In this document: positions 36,501-49,488 of the stretch, piece after piece
Position numbering within the stretch: position 1 is the stretch's first letter
How the letters are laid out: every line of letters starts with the position of its first letter
Source of the DNA: Cyathus striatus
Lineage: Eukaryota; Basidiomycota; Agaricomycetes; Agaricales; Nidulariaceae
Assembly (NCBI GenBank): GCA_025738555.1
Contig: JAOVFP010000005.1
Coordinates: forward strand, 3,906,001-3,970,000
Direction: 5' to 3'
DNA: 64,000 nucleotides
Program-made: the position numbers and the translations under genes
Notes under the pieces: generated by a model
Told to the model about the DNA's origin: nothing
Databases searched by the model: none
What the model saw: only the letters and a program-made list of their open reading frames with translations

Positions 36501-38106
36501 GCAAACCTGTAGAAATATGACATCATCAAAACTTGCAAAGACGAAATATAGATAAACTACCAGCAAAGATTGGCATATGAGTTTGCTGATTTTGAGGGAC
36601 TGGAATTATCACTTTCGGCTCTTTCTGCATCTTCATCGTCTCCGGGATTAACCATCACCACGTCTCCTATCTCATCGAAGATAAGTAAACTAACAGCTTA
36701 AACACAATAGAGTATTCACCTGGTACCAAATACCATCCATCTGAACACTATCATAGAAATGGTTTAATCCTTCATTGATTTGCCTCCCCCAATGGATGTT
36801 TTTGGGATTATTACGGTGTTCTTGAATCTCGTTTTTCATTTTTTCTGCGATACCAACCTCATTTGCGTTGAATCCAGATGTCCCCACTACTTCTAATCCT
36901 TTAAAAAGTGTGCTGGCAATGCGAGAAACAATAGGTGTAACCGTAACACCGCTCACGCTGATGTCAGATGACTTTGACTGTGATAGTGCCTTCTGAGCAG
37001 TTTCGGAAATTACAGGAATGGATCCCATGATGACTTTAATGATAGGGATTTTACTCAGTGATATCCCTATTTTAGCACCAACACCTGGCAGCCTTTCCGT
37101 AAAATATGCTATCTGCGAAGGTTTCAGACAAATAATATAGTATCAAAGAAGCGACGGAACTCACCACTTCTGGTGAAGACAAGTGTTCTGCTGTTAAACT
37201 GTGGCCAAGAATAGTATGAGCAGGAGTCATTCCAAGGTCATCATCGTCCAACGCAATAAGTTTAACAATTAAGGAGTCATAAGTAACATTCTTGCTTTGC
37301 AAAATAGACTGCATAACAATATGAAATGATCGTTGCTGAATCAAGAAGCCAACGTAAAACGCCTTATAGAGTGCCGAAGGTTCATCGAGGATATACCATG
37401 CATATCTTGTACGGACATATATTTTTCTAGATAATAGTTAGTACAGCAATGCATTGTAGATATAACTTACCCATCTAACGATCTTTTTTCTTCATCGAAA
37501 TAGTGAAGACTGAGTTCACAAATTGACGAGAGTTTAAGGTTGACAGCGGTTAACTCTAGTTCTGACTCTGACTCTGAGCTAGAATCATAACCGAATTCTT
37601 CCATCCAAGGACTAGCAAGACCAGAGGCCCCAAATTTCATTCCAGTTTTTGAGTCCTCCAGGTTGATCAACTCGTTAAAAGGGACAAGATGGTGATTGAT
37701 AGAATTATAAATTGTGAAATTTGATAATAAGTAAACCGGGATCTCAGTTGTACTGAAGTCATTGATGACTTCCAGCAAGGGAGAGCGGCTTTCCGGTACT
37801 TCATCTGTAGGCTCAAAGATTACAGGGGACACGAGTGTATCATGCTGTAGGGAGACATTTAGTAGGAGTTGTAGGACTGATTGTTGGTAGAAGTATCTGT
37901 CTACCTTCAGAGGGTGGTTGTGGGGTCGAATTTCAACACACGAAGTAGGTCGTGAATGTGATTCAGACTAGCGCAAAAAAAATATAAAGAAACCAACGTA
38001 TACTAGGCGCGTAGTTAACGTACATGAGAGACATGAAGATTAGATTTACGTTGTTTATAGGGACGGGGGATTTCGACGACAGGAATGGGGGTGGCTTTCG
38101 TTTCAT
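33578..38106 (-). CDS. DNMT1-like cytosine-5 DNA methyltransferase (RFTS-BAH-BAH-MTase)
   Basis: Large multi-exon gene. From the N-terminus: short basic leader, an RFTS-like domain (PVYLLSNFTIYN, YVRTRYAWYILDEPSALYK), BAH1 around GIWYQVGD and FYFENGKEKMCHVQWF-like sequence, BAH2 around HPRDDTLLLDIAQI with Cys-rich KPCYACG, then the catalytic domain: motif I SGAGGLGTGMNMSGF, motif IV GGPPCQSFSGFN with the catalytic Cys, motif VI ENVIGILHF, motif IX IIHPSQKRMITIRESARAQGFP and motif X QMRQIGNAVPVPLALALG. This is a maintenance-type CpG methyltransferase as found in basidiomycetes. No CXXC zinc finger is seen. At least fourteen introns; start at 38106-38104 is the first Met that gives a sensible leader, with another in-frame Met upstream. 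Confidence 0.92.
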
Positions 38107-38262
38107 TTCGATTTGTGAAAGTACTTGTCCAAGTTTCAGGTGGGGCGTAACAAGAGCGTATCGGAGGTTGGGTTCAGTAGGCGTGCGACAATTTGCATGC
38201 AAGTAAATTCAAACGTCGCCGCACGCGTCTGACTTTGATCTCTCTTTCTATCGTCTCTAACA
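38107..38262. promoter_or_regulatory. Bidirectional promoter DNMT1-like/MCM7 with an MluI cell-cycle box
   Basis: A 156-bp interval separates the two starts. It contains ACGCGT (38223-38228), the MCB site bound by MBF-type (Swi6/Mbp1) factors at G1/S, 35 bp upstream of the MCM7 ATG. Both neighbours act at replication forks or licensing, so shared S-phase expression is plausible. A single site is weak statistical evidence by itself. Confidence 0.6.
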
Positions 38263-41000
<2,738 letters not shown>

Positions 41001-41195
41001 TTTCCCTCACGATTGTTGTCGCTTGGTTTGCTTGAAATGTATTTCTACTTTTTTCGGTTGTACTTACTTCCTCTGTGCTAATTGTATCCTTGATACCATG
41101 TCATATACGCTTTCTTCCATCACAACCTTAGGATGAAACAAAAAAGGCATGATATCCACGAACGAAATAAGTGATACAATAGTTGTCCTATAAGG

Positions 41196-43986
41196 CTAAG
41201 AGTCCCTTGAAGCATGTTCCCAGCTACCATCGCCACTGCCTGCTGGACTCTCACTCCCATCATCTATCCTATGTCTTTCATCCTGTAAGCGAGCGGTATT
41301 AGGTTCATCTCGATATCCCGGCGCAGGTGTCACTCCAGCTGTCGATAAATCCTCATCGTCTAAGAAGCCAGAATGGAAACCTAATCCACCAGTAGATCGG
41401 CCTGGAGGGTTACCTCTTAATCCAGTAGTTTCATCTGCATCCTCATCATCTGAAACTTCACCAAATGCATCGTAAAGCTCCCTCGTTGTTCGAGGTCCAC
41501 TGCTTGCAGCCAAACCTCCCACACCAAGGCCGCTCATTCCCACAGGTTCACCACCTGGGAGCGAGCTATACGCAGCCAGTCTTCGTCTCGCTACACGGCG
41601 CTTCCAGAAGAAAATGCCTACTCCAATACCGAAAATAGCGACCATTCCAATTGCCGCGAAAAACCATTTCTGGTTGGAGACGAGATTCGACATATCAGAG
41701 AACCAACCAGAGTCAGGCGACGCGCTGATGGCAGGAGAACTGGATGCTGTAGAGGCAGGTGAGACGGAAGAAAAGGCGGGATTGGAGTTTTCGCCCTCAG
41801 CAGTGCCATGATCACCGGGAAGGAGAGCTGTCGGTTTAGTATGCTGAATAGTGCTTGTTGGAGAAGGAATCACTGGACGAGGAGGAGCTTCCTTTGGCGG
41901 GAGGACATCATCTACCAAAGGAACTTCATACTTCTGTACTTTTGATGGATCGACGGTAGATCCCCAGAACATCATGTTCCATCCTAGGAATGTGCCGTTA
42001 TTTTCATCGGGAACATTTTGATCCGAAACTCGTATAGTCCATTCACCAACGGGATCTTCGCCCCTTAGAGTACAGATATTAGGAAAAGAGTCACCAAGAA
42101 GGTATCCATACTCACCAATGTTTAACGCTCATAAATGTCCATCCAGGATATCCAGTAGTTGCCGAATCGGACGGTCGTTTTTTACCAAGAACACTCTTGA
42201 TACCATTAGGACTAGTAATCTCGACCTCAACGTCTCCCCGTCTAGTATGATCAATCCAGACCTTCACATTGATATGTTCCAGAGACTCAAAGTTGTTATC
42301 CTCCAACATCTCCTTTGTGATAGTCATCTTGTTTTCAACGCCATCGGGACCAATAAATATTCCACCAGTGTAATGTTGGTCGCCATCGAACTTCCCCTCG
42401 TTAAGTTGAATGGTCTTGGTACTGAACCACGCCTGAGGTTTTACGAGTTCCCAATTTTGCGCCGCGGTAACATAATCATACGCATCAAGAACACCAAAAC
42501 CATATTTATAGCTGTAAAACTTTCCGCCTGAGATTTCCTCCCAATCAGGATCATCGGGATTAATCTTGCGAGCTGTATCGATACACAGATACTGAATATC
42601 GCGCCACGTGAGGTCGGGCCTAGCTTCCAGCGCGAGAGCAAACACACCGACTGCATTTGGGGCTGCAGCAGAGGTACCACCGTGTGTGGTGGCGCAGGAA
42701 TTGGTACCTTTGTCAGTTGTAACCTGGATATACAAGTTAGAATACATCTGTAATTCCGATATGAAAGTACGAACGATGTGTTTGCCACTTCCCGAGCTGT
42801 ATGCCACGACCATATTGGCAGCGCAAGACTCGGAGTAGTAAGGGTGAAGACCTTTGTGGTCAACGGCTGAAACAGTAACCGAGTAGATAGAATTAGTATA
42901 CCCGTCAAAGTTACACTGATCACCATGGGCGGCCCCGTTACCACTTGCAAAGACGAAGATAGAGCCTTTGCCATTGCGGCCATTGTTGATCCCGTTGACG
43001 ACAGCCTTCTTGATGAGATAGCCAGGTCCTTCCATGGATTGTCCATTGTCGGGTGGACCCCAGCTGCAGCTGTAGATTGAGACATTCTGGTATCCATAAT
43101 TGAGTGCAGCTGCTTCATCGACGTCAGAAATTGGTCCTGAAAGAATGCGGACACCAGCAACTTTGGATCCGTAGGCAATGCCAACACCACAGACGGTATT
43201 CTTTCCTGCGGCTACTTGCCCTGCACAACGAGTTCCATGGTGATCATCAAAGTTTTTGGGAGTGGGAAGATCTTCATGGTCATTGAAGTCGTAAGAGTCA
43301 ACAGCATCCTTGAAACGACTTTGAGAAAAATTGATTACAGAATATGAAATGAAACGCACAAAGTTATCGGCAAGATCTTCACTATCGTAATCCAGCCCAT
43401 CGTCAACTAGAGAGGAAATGACACCCTTTCCGGTGAAACCAAGTTCCCACACAGAGGTAACATTAAGCATGTATTCCGGAAATTCGTCATTGACGAGATG
43501 CCATTGGTCAGGAAACATGGGATCTTGAATACCGAGGCGCTCAGCAATTGCTCTTGATGAGGATGGGGAGGGAGGTCTGACGGGAGGGGGGGCACGCTTA
43601 GCGCGTTGACGAAGGGTTTGGCGTGCCAAATATGGTACAGAGGAAACTATACGACGGGCATGAAGAGACTCTTCAGAGCGAGAAGTCATGTGAGAGTCAG
43701 CCTTTCTCTTCAAATCATCAAAGGTGACAAGAACGGGGTCTGAAAGATCTCGAGGTGTTAGGCCAGATTGTGGCTTCTCTGCACGAACGAGCCAGTGATC
43801 ATGAAGTTCTCCCGCGCGCTCGACGAGCTCGACATTCAAAGCCGCAGCGATATGGTGAAGAGAAGGTGCACCAGGTATTCGTGGGTTATGTTCTAGGACA
43901 TAGTAGTTGTGTGTGTGGTATGAGCGCTTTGCTGGAGAGGCGGCGATTAAAGGAAGCAATGTTATGAGGATATTAAGCCAGCGCAT
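41196..43986 (-). CDS. KEX2: Kexin (Kex2) proprotein convertase
   Basis: Golgi subtilisin-like protease that cuts after Lys-Arg or Arg-Arg in the secretory pathway. Signal peptide MRWLNILITLLPLIAASPAKR, prodomain ending near QRAKR, subtilase domain with Asp in SLVDDGLDYDSEDLADNF, His in DDHHGTRCAG, oxyanion Asn in VFASGNGAAHGD and Ser in THGGTSAAAPNAVGVFAL, a P/Homo B domain (GEDPVGEWTIRVSD, NGTFLGWNMMFWG), a Ser/Thr-rich stalk, one membrane span (WFFAAIGMVAIFGIGVGIFF) and an acidic cytosolic tail with a possible YDAF retrieval signal. Introns: in DNF-DAVDSYDF (donor gtgcgt), in GKHIV-TTDKGTN, and after MSVKHW. It covers 2.8 kb and converges with MCM7. Confidence 0.96.
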
Positions 43987-44712
43987 GGCTAGTGGGGTAA
44001 AGATTCGAAAGCGCAGAGAGATAGTAGACCTTGAAATAGGTTACTAAGAGAACGAGCAGGTGCAGCAAAGACGAGCTCGAAGTTTGGTGAGAAGGACGTT
44101 CAAGTGGGCATAGGAAAGGCAGCAGTAGGGAGTGAGCAGACAGAATGAACTCGACCAGAACGCACGCAGTAAATGTCTCAGTAGCACAGCCACATCCGTG
44201 TCTTTTACTTGGCATCCTATTTTTATTTGTTTTCAACCTTTAGACTTATGCACCAAAGTACTGTCTTGTTTCATCCTCGCCTAAGCACCAGATGTTCCTC
44301 TTCAGCACCACGTTGTTATTAGTTTATTAAAACTCTTCTGCGCAACACCGACTCATCGTACTTGCCCACGTGAACGTTCTACGGTTCAATTTTTCGCCTG
44401 CCGCTTTTCTCATCTGTGCTATTCTTGGGATCCGCCTGCAAACATCCTTCATCCCCACTCACATCTCCTACACATTTTCTCCTTATATTTTCACTATCTC
44501 TGCTCTCCATGCGTTCGCCCTTCTCATGACGCATCAACTTGCTGACTTCTGACCTATACCCGCTGCCACCCATGATGGTAAAGATCTAAATATACCTAAT
44601 CGTTTGCCTTATCTACATGCCATCCAAATTTATATCACTCGAGTTTGGAGCTCTATCTTCACCTTCACTTTCCCCCTCCCCTCTCCACACCAGTCCTCAG
44701 CTGTAAGATCCA
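43987..44712. other. Divergent intergenic region, KEX2 and UNC93-like transporter
   Basis: 726 bp between two outward-facing starts. Both promoters must be here. The pyrimidine-rich stretch before 44713 and atctaaatatacc near 44585 look promoter-like for the transporter. A 60-codon open frame at 44370-44552 is hydrophobic but has no supporting context; I leave it out. Nothing else is recognised. Confidence 0.45.
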
Positions 44713-46774
44713 ATGTCCTCCAAGAGTGCTGAGGCCCCCGATGCCTACGAACACCATGTTCACTGGTTTCGTAGTACGTTTTTTCAGATTCTAGTCGTCG
44801 GTGGTGTATTCTTTTGTGTAAGCCTTCTTGAAAAAAAAAAAAAAAAAAAAAGAAAACTATACTCTTACGCTTACCAATCTATCCACCGTCCAGGCTCCAG
44901 TAATTTTGCTTTCTTTTCAGTGTAGAGCTTAAAAGTTAATGGCTTATAGGGCATGTACAATGCTCTCAGCTCACTTGGTGCCTGGTGGACTCGCAACTCC
45001 TTGGTATGCTAACGCTACTGCCGCTGCTGGTTATGGTATTATGAGTTTTCTCTGCTGTCGCCTCTCGCAATTCACCCAACCTCCTAGTTTTTATGGCATT
45101 TCTCTGTGTAACTGGAGGTGTAATCGTAGGCAAGATTGGCGTCCGCCTTTCACTCTTGGTGAGAAAAACCAAACCTTCGCATATTCATTTCCCTAACACT
45201 TAACTACTCGAGTAGATTGCAAGCACAGGTGATATCATGTATATATGCTAATTATTAGATTACGTGACGCGCCTCACATGTTTTCAGTTATGCAGGCAGT
45301 TTGTACCTCAATTCAAAGAATGGAACGCAATGGTTCTTGATGTTTGGTTTGTATCCAATGTTATATTTTCAATTGTTTTATAAATTCATTTTCTTCGTAG
45401 GATCTATAATCTCAGGCTGCACTGATGGCTTAATGTACGCTGTTGAAGGACCCATAATCACTGGTGAGTATCAGTTATCAACCATTATTTAGGTCCTAAT
45501 GTTAAAATAGCTTATCCTGAGCCTGACCGTCGTGGACGTATGCTCGGTTTCTGGGTATTTATGCGCAACGCGGCTCCTGTCATTGGGGGTGCCATTATAT
45601 TTGGACTCAACTCTTCAATTGATTCTAGCGGCGGGGTTTCTCTTCGAACATATCTTGTCATCATTGGTATTATGTGTGCAGGGCCTTTCATAGCTCTTTT
45701 ACTTTCCCATCCGAGTAAAGTTCAGCGTAAAGACGGTGTTAAAATTATTTTCCGGAAGACCGGGTGGAAGAGAACCATGCATGAATGGTTCAAGGTTGTT
45801 ACCTCGCCTAATGTAAGCTGCCTGATTCTTTTGTGTTTTATTTGACGTCTCAAAAATACAATATTCAGATCCTTTTACTGTGCCCGCTTTTCTTCACCTC
45901 CTGGTTCTATGGCTCCTATATTGGTTAGCCCCCGCATTACTCCTCTGTGATTATACTAACCTGGGCAACAGGAACCTTGCAGACTCAGTATTTTAATGTT
46001 CGTTCTCGCGCTCTCTGCGCCTTTGTGACACCTTGGGGTGATATTGCCGGAGGATTCATGATTGGCTATTTCCTCGACAACAAGAGATTATCTGTTAAGC
46101 AAAGAGCCAGGTGGAGTTTCATTTTTCTTATGATTTTAAATCTCGTACTCTGGTGCGTTTTGTGTTTTTCATTTCGTGAAACGGGGGATCTCAAACCAAC
46201 GAAAGGGTCTGGACGGCAATTATCACAAAGCAACTCGAAGATCAGCAACCAGTCATTGACTGGACTTCGCCTCTCTTTGGACGCACATTTACCTTATTCA
46301 TCCTGTTTGAGGTCGCTACGATGGCAACTCAAACTAGCTTGTACTGGATTATCAGCCATAGTAGGTTAATTTTTTGGATAGTGTCGAAATCTCTAGATCA
46401 TAACTCTTGCATCTTAGTGTCCGACGACTTCATTGTGCTTTCATACATGACTGGTACTCTTCGTGGAGTAGAGTGTGCAGGACAGGCTGTGGCATATGGT
46501 ATTAAATCTAGCAACACCACAGACTGGATTTCAATTGGGTTAAATGTCGGTCTAAGTAAGTTGCGTTCCTAGCTCAGAATATTCAAGGCTGTTCATGTCA
46601 TTTCTTTCAGTTGTCCTGTCGCTTCCCTTCGCCTGGGTTGTTATTCGCAAAATTGGTGTTTCAGACTTTAAGGAAATCGCCTTTGCAGATAAAGGTCATG
46701 TAGAAAAGGTCGGGGCGAGAGATGGCGATAATTCGAGTTTGGCCAGCGAGAAAGATCCTACACGAGACGCGTGA
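44713..46774 (+). CDS. UNC93-like (DUF895) MFS membrane protein with a 6-nt microexon and a 1-bp insertion
   Basis: Polytopic membrane protein of the UNC93/DUF895 branch of the major facilitator superfamily, substrate unknown. Exon 1 ends FQILVVGGVFFC. The family-typical next residues C-[AT]-P-G-M-[YF]-N-A-L-SSLGA are reached only if a 6-nt exon (GCTCCA, 44894-44899) is spliced between two introns. An extra C at about 44982 then shifts SSLGA out of frame with GGLATPWYANATAA. Later blocks: KIGVRLSLL, GTQWFLMFGSIISG, YAVEGPIITAYPEPDRRGRMLGFWVFMRNAAPVIGGAI, TQTSLYWIISHMSDDF, GVECAGQAVAYGI. About eleven hydrophobic spans and a charged C-terminal tail (SEKDPTRDA). Many short introns; frame is consistent from 44985 on. 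Confidence 0.82.
44831..44851 (+). repeat. Poly-A homopolymer (21 A)
   Basis: Uninterrupted run of 21 A within the intron preceding the microexon of the UNC93-like gene. It is the longest homopolymer in the window and an obvious spot for length errors; it could also be the relic of a retroposed tail, though no flanking direct repeat is visible. Confidence 0.95.
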
Positions 46775-47143
46775 ATGTTATGTTATTCGCTGAGTGTACT
46801 TAATGCCAAATATTACCTCAATTTCATAAATGTGCGTCAAGAAACTGTAAAATGTCTCTTCTAGGTTATCATTCGACGTCACCAATGTCTGGCTAGGGCC
46901 TTTAATTTTCTGGGCCTTCAATACACGTCAGTAATCTGGCTTACGGAGCGTCGTATAATTGAGTCGACAGCTATATACGTAGGCATCAAGGCGCGATCGC
47001 TAAGCCTTATTTATTTCGATGACGAAGATGTCTCCGCGATCGGTATAGCTTGTGGAGGGCCGGATTCATTTAAAGGCCCGGGTTGTTGCCCAGTTGTCCT
47101 CTCTATATTCACCACAAGGGATATCATAGCTGAATCACTAAAG
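46775..47143. other. Intergenic: transporter 3' region and HSP20 promoter
   Basis: 369 bp. TATA-like ctatattcacc at about 47103 is 40 bp upstream of the Hsp20 ATG. I looked for arrays of alternating GAA/TTC (heat-shock elements): ttctgggccttc at about 46908 is a poor match and no clear array is found. No coding frame is supported. Confidence 0.45.
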
Positions 47144-47724
47144 ATGTCGTCTATCTTCTACTACGAACCTTACTACGATTTTGATCGCTTCCTCGACGAG
47201 CTCGGCAGCCGCCCTCTCAGTTCTGAGACTGCTCTTCAGCGCCGCAGTCAGAATGATGAATCTGGTGCCCTTAGGACTCTGAAGCCAAAGTTTGTGCAAT
47301 TTGTATATTTTAACATTCTGATTTGCTTAGTTGTTGCATAGAATGGACCTTAAAGAAGACAGCAAGAATAATCTGGTAACCGCATCGTTTGAACTGCCTG
47401 GTTTGAAGAAGGATGATGTTCAGATCGACGTGCATAATAATCGCATGACGGTTTCGGGAGAGAGTCAGCAATCCTCTGACCGCGAGGAAGGCGGCTACGC
47501 CATTCGCGAACGGAGGTACGGGAAGTTCTCTCGAACATTGCAACTCCCTCAGGGAGTCAAGGTAATGGGAGTGTATACTTTTTTATAAAGCCTTCACTGA
47601 CCGCTTCGGTCTATATCGTTTCTAGGACAATCAAATTAAAGCCAATATGGACAATGGTATTTTGACGGTTACATTTCCGAAGGCCTCTCCAGAGTTAGCA
47701 CCCAAGAGAATTGCAGTGAACTGA
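47144..47724 (+). CDS. HSP20: Small heat shock protein (Hsp20/alpha-crystallin family)
   Basis: Three exons, about 158 residues. The N-terminal arm is aromatic and flexible (FYYEPYYDFDRFLDEL). The alpha-crystallin domain begins MDLKEDSKNNLVTASFELPGLKKDDV and contains MTVSGESQ, YGKFSRTLQLPQGV and the closing ANMDNGILTVTFPKASPE; the I-x-V-like tail follows as RIAVN at the end. Members are ATP-independent holdases that form oligomers and keep damaged proteins soluble. Introns at about 47289-47340 and 47563-47625. The charged insert SSDREEGGYAIRER is typical for class I fungal and plant-like members. Confidence 0.93.
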
Positions 47725-48549
47725 AGTATGTGAGATACTTAGTGGTTATGTTCTTAGAGAATTTCTGCAAAGTACTATTGATAGTTGAAGTACTAGTAAT
47801 CCTTGCTGTAAATTAATTTTATTGATAAGTATGACATAATTATGTCTGCTGCTTGTAACTTGTAAGTACGTACAGACTGGTATTACAACTTGACTACATA
47901 TTTCATTGAAGTTCAACTTAAGTCTTGACTTCAAGTTTTCAACTCTGGAGCCGCCTTGAGTCATTTGTGGTGGCGTGTTAAATACTGATACTTACATAAG
48001 TCTTACGCCCATATAGTGTACGAGTTCATCGATATGACAACGCTGCCGTGTTGATCCCAAGTTGATCCTTGTTACATAAACGGCCTCTTGAATGGTTGGT
48101 GGGCGCACCTGCCACTGGCCCACTGGCCAAGCAGCCTATTCACGCTGTCGTTCCTATTCAAACAAGCCCGGGACTAACATGTTACATTATTGTTTAACTC
48201 TTAAAGCGGTACTTACCCTTGCTGCCATGGATTCCGAACAACAACATATTCGTTATTCACCGACGTAGAAACGTATCCAGACTTGCGATATAAGGCCTAG
48301 GACTGTTCTTACTTGGTTCTTACTTCCGTCAACATTACGACTGCTTTCTATTTGACGACCTGGCCTCGTGGTGTCGCTATTCGATCGATAACTTTACCTT
48401 TTTGAAAGCTCTGCAATATTCGGAGAATCTGGATCGATTAAGGCATTCTGCTTCTTTATAAACTGGCACCAACTTGCCAAGGACCGATTAACGCGTCTCC
48501 GTCATTGCTTGCTTAAAGACCTGCACAAGATATTGGCAGGGCGCGCCCC
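47725..48549. other. Intergenic region upstream of the first DUF6699 gene
   Basis: 825 bp without a supported frame. TATA-like ctttataaactgg at about 48454-48466, roughly 90 bp before the downstream ATG, probably marks the promoter. Short direct repeats such as gttgatcccaagttgatcc (about 48049) and ccactggcccactggcc (about 48112) suggest degraded repetitive DNA. Confidence 0.45.
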
Positions 48550-49488
48550 ATGGCTGAAGTTATAGAAATTCCCCTTGACATACCTTTTCGTGACAACAAT
48601 GTTCGCAATCAGCTTGGTAGAGGTTTTGGTATGCGTTGAATATCTTATGTACCGCTGACATTGCTATACTCACTCGTACTTCAAGTTCCTATTATAGCCA
48701 CTCCTCCTGGCTCACATTTTACCCCTCTGCCGCATGAAGCTACTCCTCTGACACTTGGACCCTCAACTGGATCCCCAGCCAGATCCATCCCAGGAGCTGA
48801 CCCTGCAAGCACGCCTGTATGGCCACCTTTCGCCCCTTATTCTGTTAGACATGATACTCCAGTTCCAATGATAGCGCAACTTCTTCCTCCCTCCGATTGG
48901 ACTCCGGGAACGTTCCCAGCTCTACCATATGGATCGCCGGTTCCTTTTTATGTGCATCCCCATCTCATTTACAACCCTAATAACCCGTCGGTTCCTGTGC
49001 TTCAGTGGGACATCTTGCATTCTGCAGAAGTCGCTAGGATTTTTACTGGGCGGCATTCTGTAATTCCAGTTGATCTGAAAGCAGAAGCGATTTTTCCGGT
49101 TGTCAACAAAGTGTACATCGTCACCGATCATCCCATCCTTGCACGATGGATGGAAAGATGGGGCCCAATTGTAGCAGAGGCAGATAGAATCACTGTTCGA
49201 GATGTGCTTGATGCTATACATGAATATTTCGAACAGCCATTAACAAGAAGAGATATACAAACAATCAAAGCGATACCTGGAAACTACACGGATCTTGTAT
49301 ATGCTGCTCATCGACGTGTGGCAGAGGCTTATCAACTTACTACGCTGGGACTGCGTACCGGGTTCAGACGGTTAGATGCTATTGGTGGTCATCGGCGGTT
49401 CCAAGGCCTGAGACCCGTGGTTTACCAGAACAGAACATGGAAATTATTCTTGGGTCTTCTCCCTGGGCCAGTGCCTGCAGTGTATTGA
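48550..49488 (+). CDS. DUF6699-type basidiomycete protein, copy 1
   Basis: Two exons (48550-48628 and 48686-49488) give 293 residues; the intron is phase 1. The N-terminal half is Pro-rich (PPGSHFTPLPHEATPL). The C-terminal half has the blocks VHPHLIYNP, VLQWDILHSAE, ILARWMERWGPIVAE, ITVRDVLDAIHEYFEQPLT and RRLDAIGGHRRFQGLRP. These correspond to the DUF6699 family (WD-x(n)-W-x-I-x-V, TV-x-DVL, D-x-L-x-G/H-F-x-GL) which is common in mushrooms and of unknown function. No signal peptide or membrane span. The longer frame starting at 48661 reads through the intron and is wrong. A paralogue with the same length lies 1.6 kb downstream. Confidence 0.78.

Noticed and set aside
44370..44552. 60-codon hydrophobic frame between KEX2 and the transporter
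   Set aside because: Short, T/C-rich intergenic DNA without start context or similarity; likely chance.
44831..44851. Poly-A run as the tail of a retroposed gene or SINE
   Set aside because: It sits inside a functional intron and no element body or target duplication is visible.
46890..47143. Heat-shock element array upstream of HSP20
   Set aside because: Only isolated, imperfect GAA/TTC pairs were found, not the alternating array expected.
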